DNA of 64,000 bases. Origin: a bacterium. Lineage in GTDB: Bacteria > B130-G9. The translations under genes and the position numbers were made by a program. Shown piece by piece: positions 36,528 through 45,357 of the stretch. Positions within the stretch are counted from its first letter, which is position 1, and each line of letters begins with the position of its first letter. The stretch spans positions 1-64,000 of the forward strand of contig DATLAJ010000132.1 in assembly GCA_035527515.1 (NCBI GenBank). The letters run 5' to 3'. Below the pieces are notes generated by a model, which was given only the letters and a program-made list of their open reading frames with translations, did no database searches and was not told where the DNA came from.

Positions 36528-37505
36528 TCAGTCCCACCAATCGAAGAAGTCGTGGTCCCTGGTCAATGAGACCCTTCTGACCGGGTGCTGCGCGTCGTCT
36601 GCGTCAATGATGATCCCCCAGAGTGGTTGAAAGGTCTTCGCTCGTAAGGAGTAGCGCATGTCACCGACCACATCCGGGCGGTCCGAGACCTTTGCCGTAA
36701 AGCCGTCGGCGAATCTAGAGAACCTCCTGAAGTCCCTCAGGACGGCTTGTTGTGTCATGGGCCTGTTAATCAGACCGTCCTCCGCGAAGACCTCGACCTC
36801 GTCGCCCTCCTCAACACTGGCCTTCCTGAAGGGAGCAACCACGACCTTGTCCGCATATATCTGGCCTCCAGCCCGATAAATAGACCTGAAGACGAACAGG
36901 TTGGCGAGCGTGGGTGTGGCCCGTCCATGTTGGACGGAATGTCCGCGACTTTGGGCCAGCTCTCGTTGAACAGCGAGGGCTTGGTGATTCTGCGTGAAGC
37001 CGAACGTTATATAGCTGATCACGAACAGCATTGCGACTATGGCGGGCGCATTGCTTCGCCTTTTGGCGGACAGAATGCAGCCAATCAGGAGCGGGACAGA
37101 GACCACCAGATCAACGATCGAGATGCAGTCCAGCGCATATCTCGAACTATTAAATGGCCAGAGGATGACCGTCCCGTAGCTCGTGCAGAGGTCGAGGGGC
37201 CCGTGCGTGATGTATCCCAGAAAGCTTGCAAGATAGATTAACTTGAAGTTCTCCCTTCTCCTGTAAAGCAAGTGGCAGATTCCAGCCGCAATGAGGGCAC
37301 CAATGGGAACGAACGCGAGGGAATGCGTGAAGTGCCGGTGCATCGTCAATGCTAAGAGCGAGTCCTTCGAGGACCTAATGAAAACATCGACATCCGGCAG
37401 CGCTCCCGCGATGAGGCCGACGACCAGCGCCTTTGTGCCGAGCCTCTTGCCAAGAAACGACTGCACCAGTGCGGCCCCAAGGAGCGCCTGGGTGGGAGTA
37501 TCCAT
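36528..37505 (-). CDS. DUF457 / YdjM-type membrane-bound metal-dependent hydrolase family protein
   Basis: A 325-residue protein whose first 160 residues match the DUF457 (YdjM) family of inner-membrane proteins: MDTPTQALLGAALVQSFLGK, then GALPDVDVFIRSS, HRHFTHSLAFVP and GYITHGPLDLCTSYGT, giving the conserved Asp and His residues thought to bind metal. Four or five membrane helices follow, with a soluble C-terminal region of about 140 residues beyond. The substrate is unknown. CAGGAA precedes the ATG. It converges on the CCA-type gene. Confidence 0.8.
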   Translation of the reverse strand: MDTPTQALLGAALVQSFLGKRLGTKALVVGLIAGALPDVDVFIRSSKDSLLALTMHRHFTHSLAFVPIGALIAAGICHLLYRRRENFKLIYLASFLGYITHGPLDLCTSYGTVILWPFNSSRYALDCISIVDLVVSVPLLIGCILSAKRRSNAPAIVAMLFVISYITFGFTQNHQALAVQRELAQSRGHSVQHGRATPTLANLFVFRSIYRAGGQIYADKVVVAPFRKASVEEGDEVEVFAEDGLINRPMTQQAVLRDFRRFSRFADGFTAKVSDRPDVVGDMRYSLRAKTFQPLWGIIIDADDAQHPVRRVSLTRDHDFFDWWD

Positions 37506-37627
37506 CGATTCCTGTATCTATGTCATCTCAAAATGTGGTTTGGTCTTTCCTAGCACAACAGCTGTTCTTCGGTAGTTCAGAAAACGTTGGGGAGCTGACG
37601 GATGCTATCCAAAGTTGCTTTAACCTA

Positions 37628-37712
37628 CTACCCGGAGCTTTCCTCAACAATCCTAATCTCCGCCTCCGTCAGGTCGTAGAGCTTAAAAGGCCAGCCGGTC
37701 GATGTCGCCGTC
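37628..37712 (-). pseudogene. Relic 1: C-terminal end of a type IIG-like restriction/methylase gene
   Basis: The minus strand reads DIDRLAF, one extra base, then KLYDLTEAEIRIVEESSG and a stop. The phrase IDRLV-x-ELYGLTEEEIKIVEG is the usual extreme C-terminus of Eco57I/type IIG-like methylase-nucleases. Nothing of the rest of the gene is present. It is about 85% identical to relic 2, including the same extra T. Confidence 0.6.
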
Positions 37713-37729
37713 CGTCGGAAGTGGCAATC

Positions 37730-37797
37730 CACCAAGGACGCGAAGAACCACCAAGAAAGGAGGCGAACCACGAAGCACACGAAGAACCACGAAGAAG
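37730..37797. repeat. ACCACGAAG-type direct repeats
   Basis: CCACCAAGGACGCGAAGAAC then ACCACGAAGCACACGAAGAA repeat a CCACGAAGnACACGAAGAA unit about three times; one similar unit follows relic 2 at 38767-38793. Confidence 0.75.
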
Positions 37798-37826
37798 CGG
37801 GGATATAGCGACGCGGCCGCAACGTT

Positions 37827-37858
37827 CAATCCGCAATCCGCAGTCCGCAGTCCGCAAT
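37827..37858. repeat. Heptamer array CCGCAAT/CCGCAGT
   Basis: Four to five tandem heptamers CAATCCG/CAGTCCG; a shorter array lies at 38826-38846. The size matches the other heptamer array at 21247-21353 but the sequence differs. Confidence 0.75.
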
Positions 37859-37953
37859 CTGACCGTCTGTCGCCTCAATCTGCCGCTTGGAAGGAGCGCA
37901 CATTGAGGCTGTTTTTGCCAGAACGCAACCTTGAACCCGCTGAATTCGGACTA

Positions 37954-37981
37954 TTGCGTGCGCAGCAGTCGGCGATATACT
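37954..37981 (+). promoter_or_regulatory. Putative hicBA promoter
   Basis: TTGCGT (37954-37959), 16-nt spacer, TATACT (37976-37981), about 100 bp before hicB. Confidence 0.5.
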
Positions 37982-38083
37982 GTGTCTTAGAGCGTAGCGT
38001 ATTGTGTGAATCTTGACGTAGGGCGGTTATGTCTGAGTCAATGTGGGATTTCGCTGCGAGATGCTGGTTGGGAGGAGACTATA

Positions 38084-38296
38084 ATGCACAATGAATTTAC
38101 GGCAATTATTGAGCAGGATGAAGGCTGGTTCATAGCCTATTGCCCAGAGGTCTCGGGCGCTAATGGACAAGGGCGCACGAAGGATGAGTGTCTCAAGAAC
38201 TTGTCCGAGGCAATCGCTCTCATCCTCGAGGACCGGCGAGAAGACGCGTTTCGCGGTGTTCCAGAAAATGCTGAGCGGGCTATTGTCAGTGTATAA
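38084..38296 (+). CDS. hicB: HicB-type antitoxin
   Basis: About 70 residues from ATG 38084, which has GGAGGAG upstream. The sequence EFTAIIEQDEGWFIAYCPEV then GQGRTKDECLKNLSEAIAL is the HicB partial RNase H-like fold that binds and neutralises HicA. It lacks the extra C-terminal DNA-binding domain of longer HicB proteins, so autoregulation would need another means. The stop overlaps the start of hicA by 1 bp. Antitoxin-first order is common for this type. Confidence 0.88.
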   Translation: MHNEFTAIIEQDEGWFIAYCPEVSGANGQGRTKDECLKNLSEAIALILEDRREDAFRGVPENAERAIVSV

Positions 38297-38481
38297 TGAA
38301 GCGCAGTATCTTACTCAGAGATCTCCGGCGTAACGGCTGCTATCTCAAACGAGAGGGCAGATCGCATTCCCTGTGGTGTGACCCTCAAACTGGTCATATA
38401 GAGGCGGTGCCGCGTCATACAGAGATTCCCGACAAACTCGCGAGGAGAATCTGCCGTGCGCTGTCCGTGCCAGAACCGTAG
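38296..38481 (+). CDS. hicA: HicA-type mRNA interferase toxin
   Basis: A 61-residue double-stranded-RNA-binding-like toxin that cleaves mRNA. It reads ILLRDLRRNGCYLKREGRSH, with the conserved active-site His24 (GRSHSLW), and ends TEIPDKLARRICRALSVPEP. All family positions look intact, so the pair is probably functional. It sits in a repeat-rich interval between relics of a restriction-modification gene, suggesting a small defence or mobile region. Confidence 0.88.
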   Translation: MKRSILLRDLRRNGCYLKREGRSHSLWCDPQTGHIEAVPRHTEIPDKLARRICRALSVPEP

Positions 38482-38498
38482 GTGCAAGTCCCTTTGAA

Positions 38499-38663
38499 GT
38501 GCGGTGGCTTGACACCGCTTTGGCTCGTCGCGGCTTGATGCGACTTTGGCCATGATCAATTGCTTCCTATCATCCGCATTGCTTTTGTCGAGGCAAAAAG
38601 AGCTGTCCTTTAAGGGGCGGTGTCAAGCCACCGCAAATGAAAGCGGCGTCAAGCCGCCGCACT
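38499..38663. repeat. Palindromic GCGGYGTCAAGCCRCCGC family (three copies)
   Basis: GTGCGGTGGCTTGACACCGC (38499-38518), GGCGGTGTCAAGCCACCGC (38616-38634) and AGCGGCGTCAAGCCGCCGCA (38642-38661) are the same element in alternating orientation; further copies lie at 45443-45472 and 45589-45618. Confidence 0.85.
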
Positions 38664-38669
38664 CCAAAC

Positions 38670-38755
38670 TCAGGCTTTCCCCTCAACAATCTTAATCTCC
38701 GCCTCCGTCAGGCCGTAGAGCTCAAAAGACCAGCCGGTCGATCTCGTCGTCAGTT
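38670..38755 (-). pseudogene. Relic 2: C-terminal end of a type IIG-like restriction/methylase gene
   Basis: The minus strand reads DDEIDRLVF, an extra T, then FELYGLTEAEIKIVEGKA and a stop, close to the usual end of Eco57I-type enzymes. Relic 1 at 37628-37712 has the same breakpoint and frameshift, so the segment was duplicated after it had already decayed. Confidence 0.65.
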
Positions 38756-39151
38756 AGAACAGGGAATCCACCAAGGACACGAAGAACCACGAGGATTAGC
38801 GAAACCAGAACGGAAGCGGAGCTTTCAATCCGCAATCCGCAATCCAAAATGTGCCCCCCCTTCGGGGAACCAGAACGCGGCATCACGTCAATCCTAATTC
38901 CACTGCTACTCCGCGAAGGCTACGAAGCACGAGTTTCTTCTTGAGCAAAACCAGGCCCCACAGCCAACAACCCAACAAATCAGCTACCCATTTTGGGGAA
39001 ACTCCTGAAGAATAGAAGCTCCCAGTTCAATTGCATTGCCAAATCCTGAGAGAACTCGTAGGATAATCGAAACGATGGGGGCTACATCGGTGTTGTACTA
39101 CAGAGCTTTCGCCGAACGTTTTTGTGAGATGTAATAGGGAGACTCAGGGGC

Positions 39152-40024
39152 ATGTTCAAGGGGTCGTTTGTTGCGCTGGTAACGCCTTTCAAGGATGGGA
39201 AGGTATCTTTTGAGGATTACGAGAGGCTGCTGGAGTATCACTTGCAGTCGGGCACGAGCGGCGTGCTTCTGTGCGGCACAACGGGCGAATCGGCCACAAT
39301 TACGAGGGATGAATATCGGCAGATTCTCTCGTTCGTGAAGCGCGAGCTTCAGGGCAAGCTGCCGATAATAGCGGGCATCGGCTCGAACGACACACGCACA
39401 GCAATCGAGAACGCTCGCATCTGCGGGGAGATCGGAATCGACGGACTGCTTGCGATCTCCTGCTACTACAACAAGCCAACGCAGGCGGGGCACATCGCTC
39501 ACTTCACCAAGGTAGCCTCGAGCACACGGCTGCCGATAATCATCTACAACATCCCCGGCAGAACCGCTGTGAACCTACTCCCCTCGACGCTTGAGAGACT
39601 CTGCGACGTGCCAAACATCATCGGCGTCAAGGAATCGAGCGGCGACATGAAGCAGGTGCTCGAGATAAGGCGCCTCTGCAAAGACAGGCTGACGATTCTC
39701 TCGGGCGAGGACCTGATGGTCGTGCCGATCCTCTCGATCGGAGGCAGCGGGGTCATCTCGGCGTCTGCGAACATCCTCGCGAAGGAGATGGCGGATATGT
39801 GCAGGCTTTTCTTCGAGGGGAAGGTGGCCGAGGCGGCCAGCATTCAGGTGGAGATTTCTGACGTCATCAACGCCTGCTTCATCGAGACCAACCCGGCTCC
39901 CGTCAAGACCGCCCTGGCCGCTATGGGTATGTGCTCTGGCGAGCTTCGGCTGCCGCTGGTCGAGATGGAGCCTGACAACAAGGAACGGCTACTTGCGGTG
40001 TTGAGGGAATATGGCCTCATCTGA
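39152..40024 (+). CDS. dapA: 4-hydroxy-tetrahydrodipicolinate synthase
   Basis: DapA condenses pyruvate and aspartate semialdehyde in lysine and meso-diaminopimelate synthesis. The 290-residue TIM barrel has GTTGES at 42-47, the catalytic Tyr132 and Arg137 (IYNIPGRTAVN), Tyr106 and the Schiff-base Lys160 (GVKESSG). Length is standard. GGGAGA lies upstream of ATG 39152. No other lys/dap genes are adjacent. Confidence 0.96.
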   Translation: MFKGSFVALVTPFKDGKVSFEDYERLLEYHLQSGTSGVLLCGTTGESATITRDEYRQILSFVKRELQGKLPIIAGIGSNDTRTAIENARICGEIGIDGLLAISCYYNKPTQAGHIAHFTKVASSTRLPIIIYNIPGRTAVNLLPSTLERLCDVPNIIGVKESSGDMKQVLEIRRLCKDRLTILSGEDLMVVPILSIGGSGVISASANILAKEMADMCRLFFEGKVAEAASIQVEISDVINACFIETNPAPVKTALAAMGMCSGELRLPLVEMEPDNKERLLAVLREYGLI

Positions 40025-40147
40025 CGGCGATGCAGCTTCTGGCCCGCTAGAACTATGAAGACACGGCGTTGACCCTAACGACGATCGATGATTCATCCTT
40101 CATCCTTCATAATTCATCCTTCCAAAATGACACGGAGCCTTAGACTA

Positions 40148-43100
40148 ATGAAGTATAAGCCAAGCTTACTAATCGCAGCGATGCTCACAGCGTTTGCGGC
40201 GTTCGCCCTCTCGGCGCCAATCCTTCAAGCAGCAAGCACGCCGCTCTCAACTGAACCGCTCCTTCTCACACCGGATGCGCTTGCGGCCCAGGACCTCAAG
40301 ATAACCGACCTTGATGGGGACGGGAGTCTCGACATCGCCGTTGCCTGCTACAACTCGCCGAATGTCGTCTATCTCAACAAGTTCGGGGATTTCTCTGGAT
40401 ATTCTGAGTGGGAGTCGGCTGAGGCGGACTACACGCTCTCGCTGGCGCTCGCGGATGTTACAGGCGATGGCCTGCCGGACCTTTTTTCCGGCAACAGCAT
40501 TGGGCAGAGCAACCGGCTGAACGTCAACTCGGTGGGCGGTCTGTCACAGGCGGCCGGTTGGAGCTCTTTCGACGCACGGTGGACGAACGCTGTGCTCGCC
40601 TACGATTTCGATCACGATGGCAACATCGACATTTTCGCGGGGGGCTCGGGCGAGAACGTCATATACAAGAATCTGGGCGCTGGCCTCGACGCTGCGCCGT
40701 TCTGGGTCTCGCCGAGTCGCATCGAGACGCGTGCGGCGGCAATTGGTGAGATCAACGGCGATGGCGTGCCGTTCCTTGCGGTTGGGAACGTCGGCGTCAA
40801 CCGCATCTATCGCATCGCAGCGGGGCTTCCTGAGGACGACCCCGTCTGGACGTCGCCCGATTGGCAGGCCACGTACTCCCTCGACCTCGGGGATTATGAT
40901 GCTGATGGCGACCTCGACCTGTTGGTTGGCAATCTTGACGGAGCTGACCAGGTGTTCGCCAACAACGAGGGCGACTTCGGTGATGGGCCGGTTTGGACAT
41001 CGAGCGATGCTGGCGCAACGCGGTCGATAAGATGGTGCGATTTTGCGGATGACGGCTTTCCGGACGTGGCCGTGGCGACGTTCAGGTCCCAGGCTAACGC
41101 TATCTATTCGAACTCAAATGGCGTGATCGAGACCTCTGCCTCGTGGGTTTCTGACGATGCAGAGGACACAACCTCGATGCTGTGCACAGATCTGGATGGG
41201 AACGGGTCAACGGACATGGTCGTTGCCAACCAGGACGGATATGTCGTTGCCTACCTGTCTCTTTTGCATTCTGCTCCGTTTGTCGTCGAGACGACGCCCG
41301 AGGACGGGGATACAGACGTCGCAAGGGTCGCCCAGATAACGGTCTTGCTCTATGACTACGACGAGGACATGGATATTGGGGCGGTCGAGTTGCTCGTCAA
41401 TGGCGATAGCGTGAGTTTCGCTGTAACAACCTCGAGCGAGGGCGCGACGGTGCAGTTTGCGCCAGCGGTGGGCTATCCGCCTGATTCTGAGGTCCACGTC
41501 ACGGTTCGCGCTGCCGACGTCGAGGGCAACCAGATGCCCGACTACGGCTTTTCCTTCACAACTGCCGGCAACACAGCACCCACTCTCAAGAATGGCTCGG
41601 TGAACCCGCCGATCGGAGACACCGATGATGTTTTCAGCTTCTATGTGGATTACGTGGACGAGGACTACGACCGTCCCGATCGCGCTGATGCGGTGATTGT
41701 GGATGAGAGCGAGACGAGGGTGGCCACGCTCCCAATGCAGGTGCTCTCAACGTATTCATACAACGGCACGTATCAGGCGGCAACCAGCCTCGGGCAGGGC
41801 AGCTACTATTACTACTTCGATTTTGAGGATGCCTTCGGCGCCTCGTGTAGGCTGCCTGAGACGGGCTACTATTCTGGGCCCGAAGTTCAGAGGCACAACA
41901 CCGCCCCCATGCTCGCCTCTCCCATGCTCAGCCCCCCGACGGGCGATGCCGAGACGACATTCTGGTTCTCGGTCTATTACTGGGACCTCGATGAGGACGC
42001 AGCATCGACGGCGAAAGTTGTCGTCAAGAGCTCCACGAGCGAATACTCCTGGGACATGGTCCTTCAAGATGGCACCGCGGACGACGGGACCTTCTCATAT
42101 TGCGCCTCGCTTCCGGCGGGCACATACAGCTACTACTTCGACTTCGTCGATGAACGAGGCGCAAGTGTGAAGCTGCCGCCGGTCGGATATTTCATTGGCC
42201 CGGTTGTAACGGGCGAGAGTTCGCCGAGCATTCTCTCCTACGGTGGCGTTTCGCCGTCGCTGGGCTCAACGAGCACGGATTTTGAGTTTCGGGTTTACTA
42301 CTTTAGCGCGGCTGGGGACGAGCCTTCCGTCTCCACGCTTTACTACAAGACGGAGTTGACGCATTCGGCAGAGATGACGCTTGGCAACGGGATGCTCTTC
42401 GACGGGGACTACACGTTCAAGACCAGGCTTACAGCTCAGACGCAGTGGTATTATTTCCGCTTCGTGACGAAGGGCGGCGATTCGGTGCGCCTCCCCCAGG
42501 AGGGGTATTTCTATGGGCCGAATCTCGCGGGACAAGGGAACGAGACGCTTCTGGACACCGGCGGGGTCGATCCGGTCATCTCCAGCGGGAACGGGACATT
42601 CACTTTCTCCGCGCACTACTACGATGCAGCCGGGGGTGCTCCCTCCGAGGCTGAGGTTCACATACAGGCCTCGGGCTGGTCGAGCTCCGAGACGATGGAG
42701 CTCGTAACTGGCGAGTCGCCCTCGAACGGGGAATACACACTAGAAACTTCGCTGAGCACGAACACATACGAATACTACTTCGTCTTCGTAGATAGCAAGG
42801 GCGCACAGGTCAGGCTCCCCGAGACGGGCAGTTTCTCAGGGCCTTTCGTTGGCCAGTCAAATAACCCCCCGTCGCTTAGTGATGCCAGTTTCTGGCCGCA
42901 ATGCGGCACCGTGCAGGACACGTTCACGTTCTCGGTGCATTACTTCGACGAGGACGGCAACGAGCCTGGCATCGCGCGGGTGATTCTGCACGCTGGCGGC
43001 GAGGTAGTTCCTGCCCAGCTCGAACTCACATCGGGAACTGCCGCAAACGGGACCTACTCCGTCGAGACGAGCGTGCCGGCCGGCGAAGTGCGGTATCGTT

Positions 43101-43537
43101 TCCGTTTCGTCGATACGAAGGGCGGGGCGGCGGCGTCCCCTGAGGCCGAGCTGGCAGAGGGCCCGACCGTTGGCGACTTTACGCTATCGCTTGCGGTCGA
43201 TTCTGACGTCCTGTGGCCGCAGGACACTCTGAACCTGACGCTGAGCATCAACAACATGGCGTCAACCGATCTTGCGGCCATGTTCGCCGCAGCGATCGTT
43301 TTGCCGACGGGCGAGCTTATCTACTTTCCCGACTGGGGGATGTCGCTTGCCGGGCTTGATCTTGATTTCCCAGCAGGTTTCGAGCTATCAAACTATCCCA
43401 TACTCACGATGCAGGTGCCCGATAGCGCACCGACGGGAGACTACATAGCCTACGCCGGCATCTTCGGGACGGGCGATTTCGGCTGCGTCCTCAGCGACCT
43501 CGCGCAGTCCACCTGGCGCATCCAGCCGGGCAAGTAG
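40148..43537 (+). CDS. Large secreted FG-GAP/VCBS-repeat protein with five Ig-like modules
   Basis: About 1130 residues from ATG 40148; the frame is open to 40088, but that extension is encoded by a short ATTCATCCTTC repeat and would spoil the signal peptide (LLIAAMLTAFAAFALSAPIL). The N-terminal third holds FG-GAP/VCBS beta-propeller repeats with calcium-binding D-x-D-x-DG loops (DLDGDGSLDIAVA, DYDADGDLDLLVGN). Then an Ig-like domain and five tandem modules of about 107 residues follow, each with a YYF-x-FVD-x2-G and RLPETG-x-F-x-GP pattern. The C-terminal ~120 residues resemble a terminal beta-sandwich. Role unknown; a surface structural or binding protein is likely. Confidence 0.8.
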   Translation: MKYKPSLLIAAMLTAFAAFALSAPILQAASTPLSTEPLLLTPDALAAQDLKITDLDGDGSLDIAVACYNSPNVVYLNKFGDFSGYSEWESAEADYTLSLALADVTGDGLPDLFSGNSIGQSNRLNVNSVGGLSQAAGWSSFDARWTNAVLAYDFDHDGNIDIFAGGSGENVIYKNLGAGLDAAPFWVSPSRIETRAAAIGEINGDGVPFLAVGNVGVNRIYRIAAGLPEDDPVWTSPDWQATYSLDLGDYDADGDLDLLVGNLDGADQVFANNEGDFGDGPVWTSSDAGATRSIRWCDFADDGFPDVAVATFRSQANAIYSNSNGVIETSASWVSDDAEDTTSMLCTDLDGNGSTDMVVANQDGYVVAYLSLLHSAPFVVETTPEDGDTDVARVAQITVLLYDYDEDMDIGAVELLVNGDSVSFAVTTSSEGATVQFAPAVGYPPDSEVHVTVRAADVEGNQMPDYGFSFTTAGNTAPTLKNGSVNPPIGDTDDVFSFYVDYVDEDYDRPDRADAVIVDESETRVATLPMQVLSTYSYNGTYQAATSLGQGSYYYYFDFEDAFGASCRLPETGYYSGPEVQRHNTAPMLASPMLSPPTGDAETTFWFSVYYWDLDEDAASTAKVVVKSSTSEYSWDMVLQDGTADDGTFSYCASLPAGTYSYYFDFVDERGASVKLPPVGYFIGPVVTGESSPSILSYGGVSPSLGSTSTDFEFRVYYFSAAGDEPSVSTLYYKTELTHSAEMTLGNGMLFDGDYTFKTRLTAQTQWYYFRFVTKGGDSVRLPQEGYFYGPNLAGQGNETLLDTGGVDPVISSGNGTFTFSAHYYDAAGGAPSEAEVHIQASGWSSSETMELVTGESPSNGEYTLETSLSTNTYEYYFVFVDSKGAQVRLPETGSFSGPFVGQSNNPPSLSDASFWPQCGTVQDTFTFSVHYFDEDGNEPGIARVILHAGGEVVPAQLELTSGTAANGTYSVETSVPAGEVRYRFRFVDTKGGAAASPEAELAEGPTVGDFTLSLAVDSDVLWPQDTLNLTLSINNMASTDLAAMFAAAIVLPTGELIYFPDWGMSLAGLDLDFPAGFELSNYPILTMQVPDSAPTGDYIAYAGIFGTGDFGCVLSDLAQSTWRIQPGK

Positions 43538-43573
43538 CTCTCCGCTGACATGGGATAGAGCGAGGCGAGGTCT

Positions 43574-43604
43574 ATCCGCAGATTACACAGATTACGCAGA
43601 TTGA
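43574..43604. repeat. CAGATTAC-type dispersed repeat
   Basis: ATCCGCAGATTACACAGATT then ACGCAGATTGA, the same family as 9335-9363 and the inverted copy at 43711-43740, 110 bp away. Confidence 0.85.
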
Positions 43605-43710
43605 GAAGCTTGGTTAGGCCCATAATCGAGATAAAGAAGGACGAAGAAAGAGACCTGGCGTCTCTTTGTGTTTTTCGTGGACAGTCTGTTCGGTTGGAGG
43701 ACGCTCCATT

Positions 43711-43740
43711 TCAATCTGTGAAATCTGCGAAATCTGTGGA
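43711..43740. repeat. Inverted CAGATT-type repeat forming a gene 3' end
   Basis: TCAATCTGTGAAATCTGCGA then AATCTGTGGA is the reverse complement form of the CAGATT repeat. The first three bases, read on minus, are the TGA stop of the glycosyltransferase gene, and the repeat encodes its last nine residues (STDFADFTD). Confidence 0.85.
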
Positions 43741-45357
43741 CGCTTTCCTACTCAGTCGTTCCTTTATGGAGGGTTCTCCCAGCCGGTAGATGCGGATTGT
43801 CGGCCCGCCGCGGAGAGGATTCGGGGTGAACTCCTTCAAGAGATGGCCCTTCTGGAAGAGCTCCTTGTAGAACCTCACCTGACGGGGATAGCGACTCGGC
43901 ATCGAGCAGTACCTGCCATATATGGCGCTGCTGACCACGAGGTAGCGATAGCCGGCATCATAATAGTTCCGCAGGCTGCGGACTTCGGCCAGTGTGTAGT
44001 TGTCCTGAACCACGAGGTCCGTATTGTCGAGCACCGCGGAATACGTCTCATTGGCGACCTTGCTCCCAGGCGGCAGGTTCCGCAGCATCCACTCGCGGGC
44101 AATGACCCTTGCGCTCGGGCTCGCCTCGCGTAGTGTCATCAGGAGAACGTTTTTCAGCGGCATAGCTGAGATGCAGAGGATTAAGACAGTGGTCAGAGCG
44201 GCCCTTTGCTTCCGGTTGAGGTTGAAGATTGCGGATAGACCGAGAGCGGCTGAGTAAACCGCGTCGGCCGCCAGGATGGATATGAGCGGCAGAATCTGTA
44301 TCATCCACCTCGCCCAGTGGAGGCCTGATAGCGATGCCGAGAGGATAAACACCGCGACGAAGCCAAGCACGATGAGCTGCTCCGCTCGCCGTCTGATGAT
44401 CGTCAGAACCGCACCTGCAACTGCCAGGAGAGCGACCGGCCAGGTGATAGCTCTTGGAATCGCGGTAGTAATGTACCAAGTCAGGTTGCCGGTATAGGAG
44501 AGCCCGTCCGCGCCAAAATGCTGGGAGCGGTCTTCGGAGCGCAGGTTCGCCTTTGCCGTCTCAAAATCCAGGAAGAAATAGGGGCTGGAGAGCGCAAATC
44601 CAAGAATAAGAGCGACTAGTCCCACCGCGATTGGCCGCCACAGGGCTAGAAGCCGCTGCTTGTCGTTGCGGCGGCGAATTATGGCCAGTATGTCAAAGGC
44701 CACAAGAAGAGGGATGAGCGTAGCCATGAAGTATCGTGAGGCAATCGCAAGGCCTGTCGCGAGGCCCGCCAGCACCGAGTGCTTGAGGCAAGGCCGGTCG
44801 ATGAACTTCAAATAGAACCAGATGGCCACCGCCCCAAAGAACAGGCCGGCCATGTCCGTCCTGACCAGCCGAGCGTAGTAGATGATAAGGGGGGACAGGA
44901 TTGAAAGCCAGGCGCCGATAAGGCCAACGTTCTCGCCAAAGAGGCGCCGCCCGATCAGGAAGATAAACGGTATGCTGGCGAGGGCATATAACACGGTGAG
45001 CAGGCGGGCCAGCATGAAGAACTCGGATGAGTTCTCCTTTGCTGATCTCATTATTTGCTGGTCGGGGCGCAGGAAGTTGCCTCCGTGCTCGACGCAGTTC
45101 CAGACATTGAAAAGGAGAGCGAGTGGATAGATCACTGTGGAGCCGGGATTGCCGAACCAATGCGGGTTCAGGTCTCCTGTGGCGGCGATTCTCAGGGCCG
45201 GATTCACGAAGATCTCCTCGTCAACCTCGCTGATGTGTGGCAGGTCCTTACGGATGCCTGCGAGGAGCATCCCGGCCGCCACGCCGATGATGGCTACGAG
45301 AACCCAAGTGCTCTTGGCGGTGCTGCTTCTGTTGTCAGTCGAGCTCGATCGCTGCAT
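43711..45357 (-). CDS. GT-C glycosyltransferase, PMT/ArnT (GT39/GT83)-like
   Basis: A 548-residue protein with about ten membrane helices and the GT-C hallmark acidic pair in the first outer loop (HISEVDEEIF, Asp46-Glu47), followed by long loops and helices such as IPFIFLIGRRLFGENVGLIG. These enzymes use a polyprenyl-phosphate-linked sugar to glycosylate protein or lipid outside the membrane. The C-terminal nine residues are encoded by a dispersed CAGATT repeat, so the original 3' end was probably lost or extended. Neighbour of the terminase cassette (271 bp upstream). Confidence 0.8.
   Translation of the reverse strand: MQRSSSTDNRSSTAKSTWVLVAIIGVAAGMLLAGIRKDLPHISEVDEEIFVNPALRIAATGDLNPHWFGNPGSTVIYPLALLFNVWNCVEHGGNFLRPDQQIMRSAKENSSEFFMLARLLTVLYALASIPFIFLIGRRLFGENVGLIGAWLSILSPLIIYYARLVRTDMAGLFFGAVAIWFYLKFIDRPCLKHSVLAGLATGLAIASRYFMATLIPLLVAFDILAIIRRRNDKQRLLALWRPIAVGLVALILGFALSSPYFFLDFETAKANLRSEDRSQHFGADGLSYTGNLTWYITTAIPRAITWPVALLAVAGAVLTIIRRRAEQLIVLGFVAVFILSASLSGLHWARWMIQILPLISILAADAVYSAALGLSAIFNLNRKQRAALTTVLILCISAMPLKNVLLMTLREASPSARVIAREWMLRNLPPGSKVANETYSAVLDNTDLVVQDNYTLAEVRSLRNYYDAGYRYLVVSSAIYGRYCSMPSRYPRQVRFYKELFQKGHLLKEFTPNPLRGGPTIRIYRLGEPSIKERLSRKASTDFADFTD

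Larger units (their letters stand above)
37506..38083. other. Repeat-rich region upstream of hicBA
   Basis: Contains relic 1 of a restriction-modification gene end (37628-37712), an ACCACGAAG-type tandem stretch (37730-37797), a heptamer array CCGCAAT/CCGCAGT (37827-37858) and a promoter for hicBA (37954-37981). Confidence 0.6.
38482..39151. other. Repeat-rich region between hicA and dapA
   Basis: Contains three GCGG-TGTCAAGCC-type palindromic repeats (38499-38521, 38615-38634, 38641-38663), relic 2 of the restriction-modification gene end (38670-38755), and a short heptamer array (38826-38846). No gene is supported. Confidence 0.6.
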
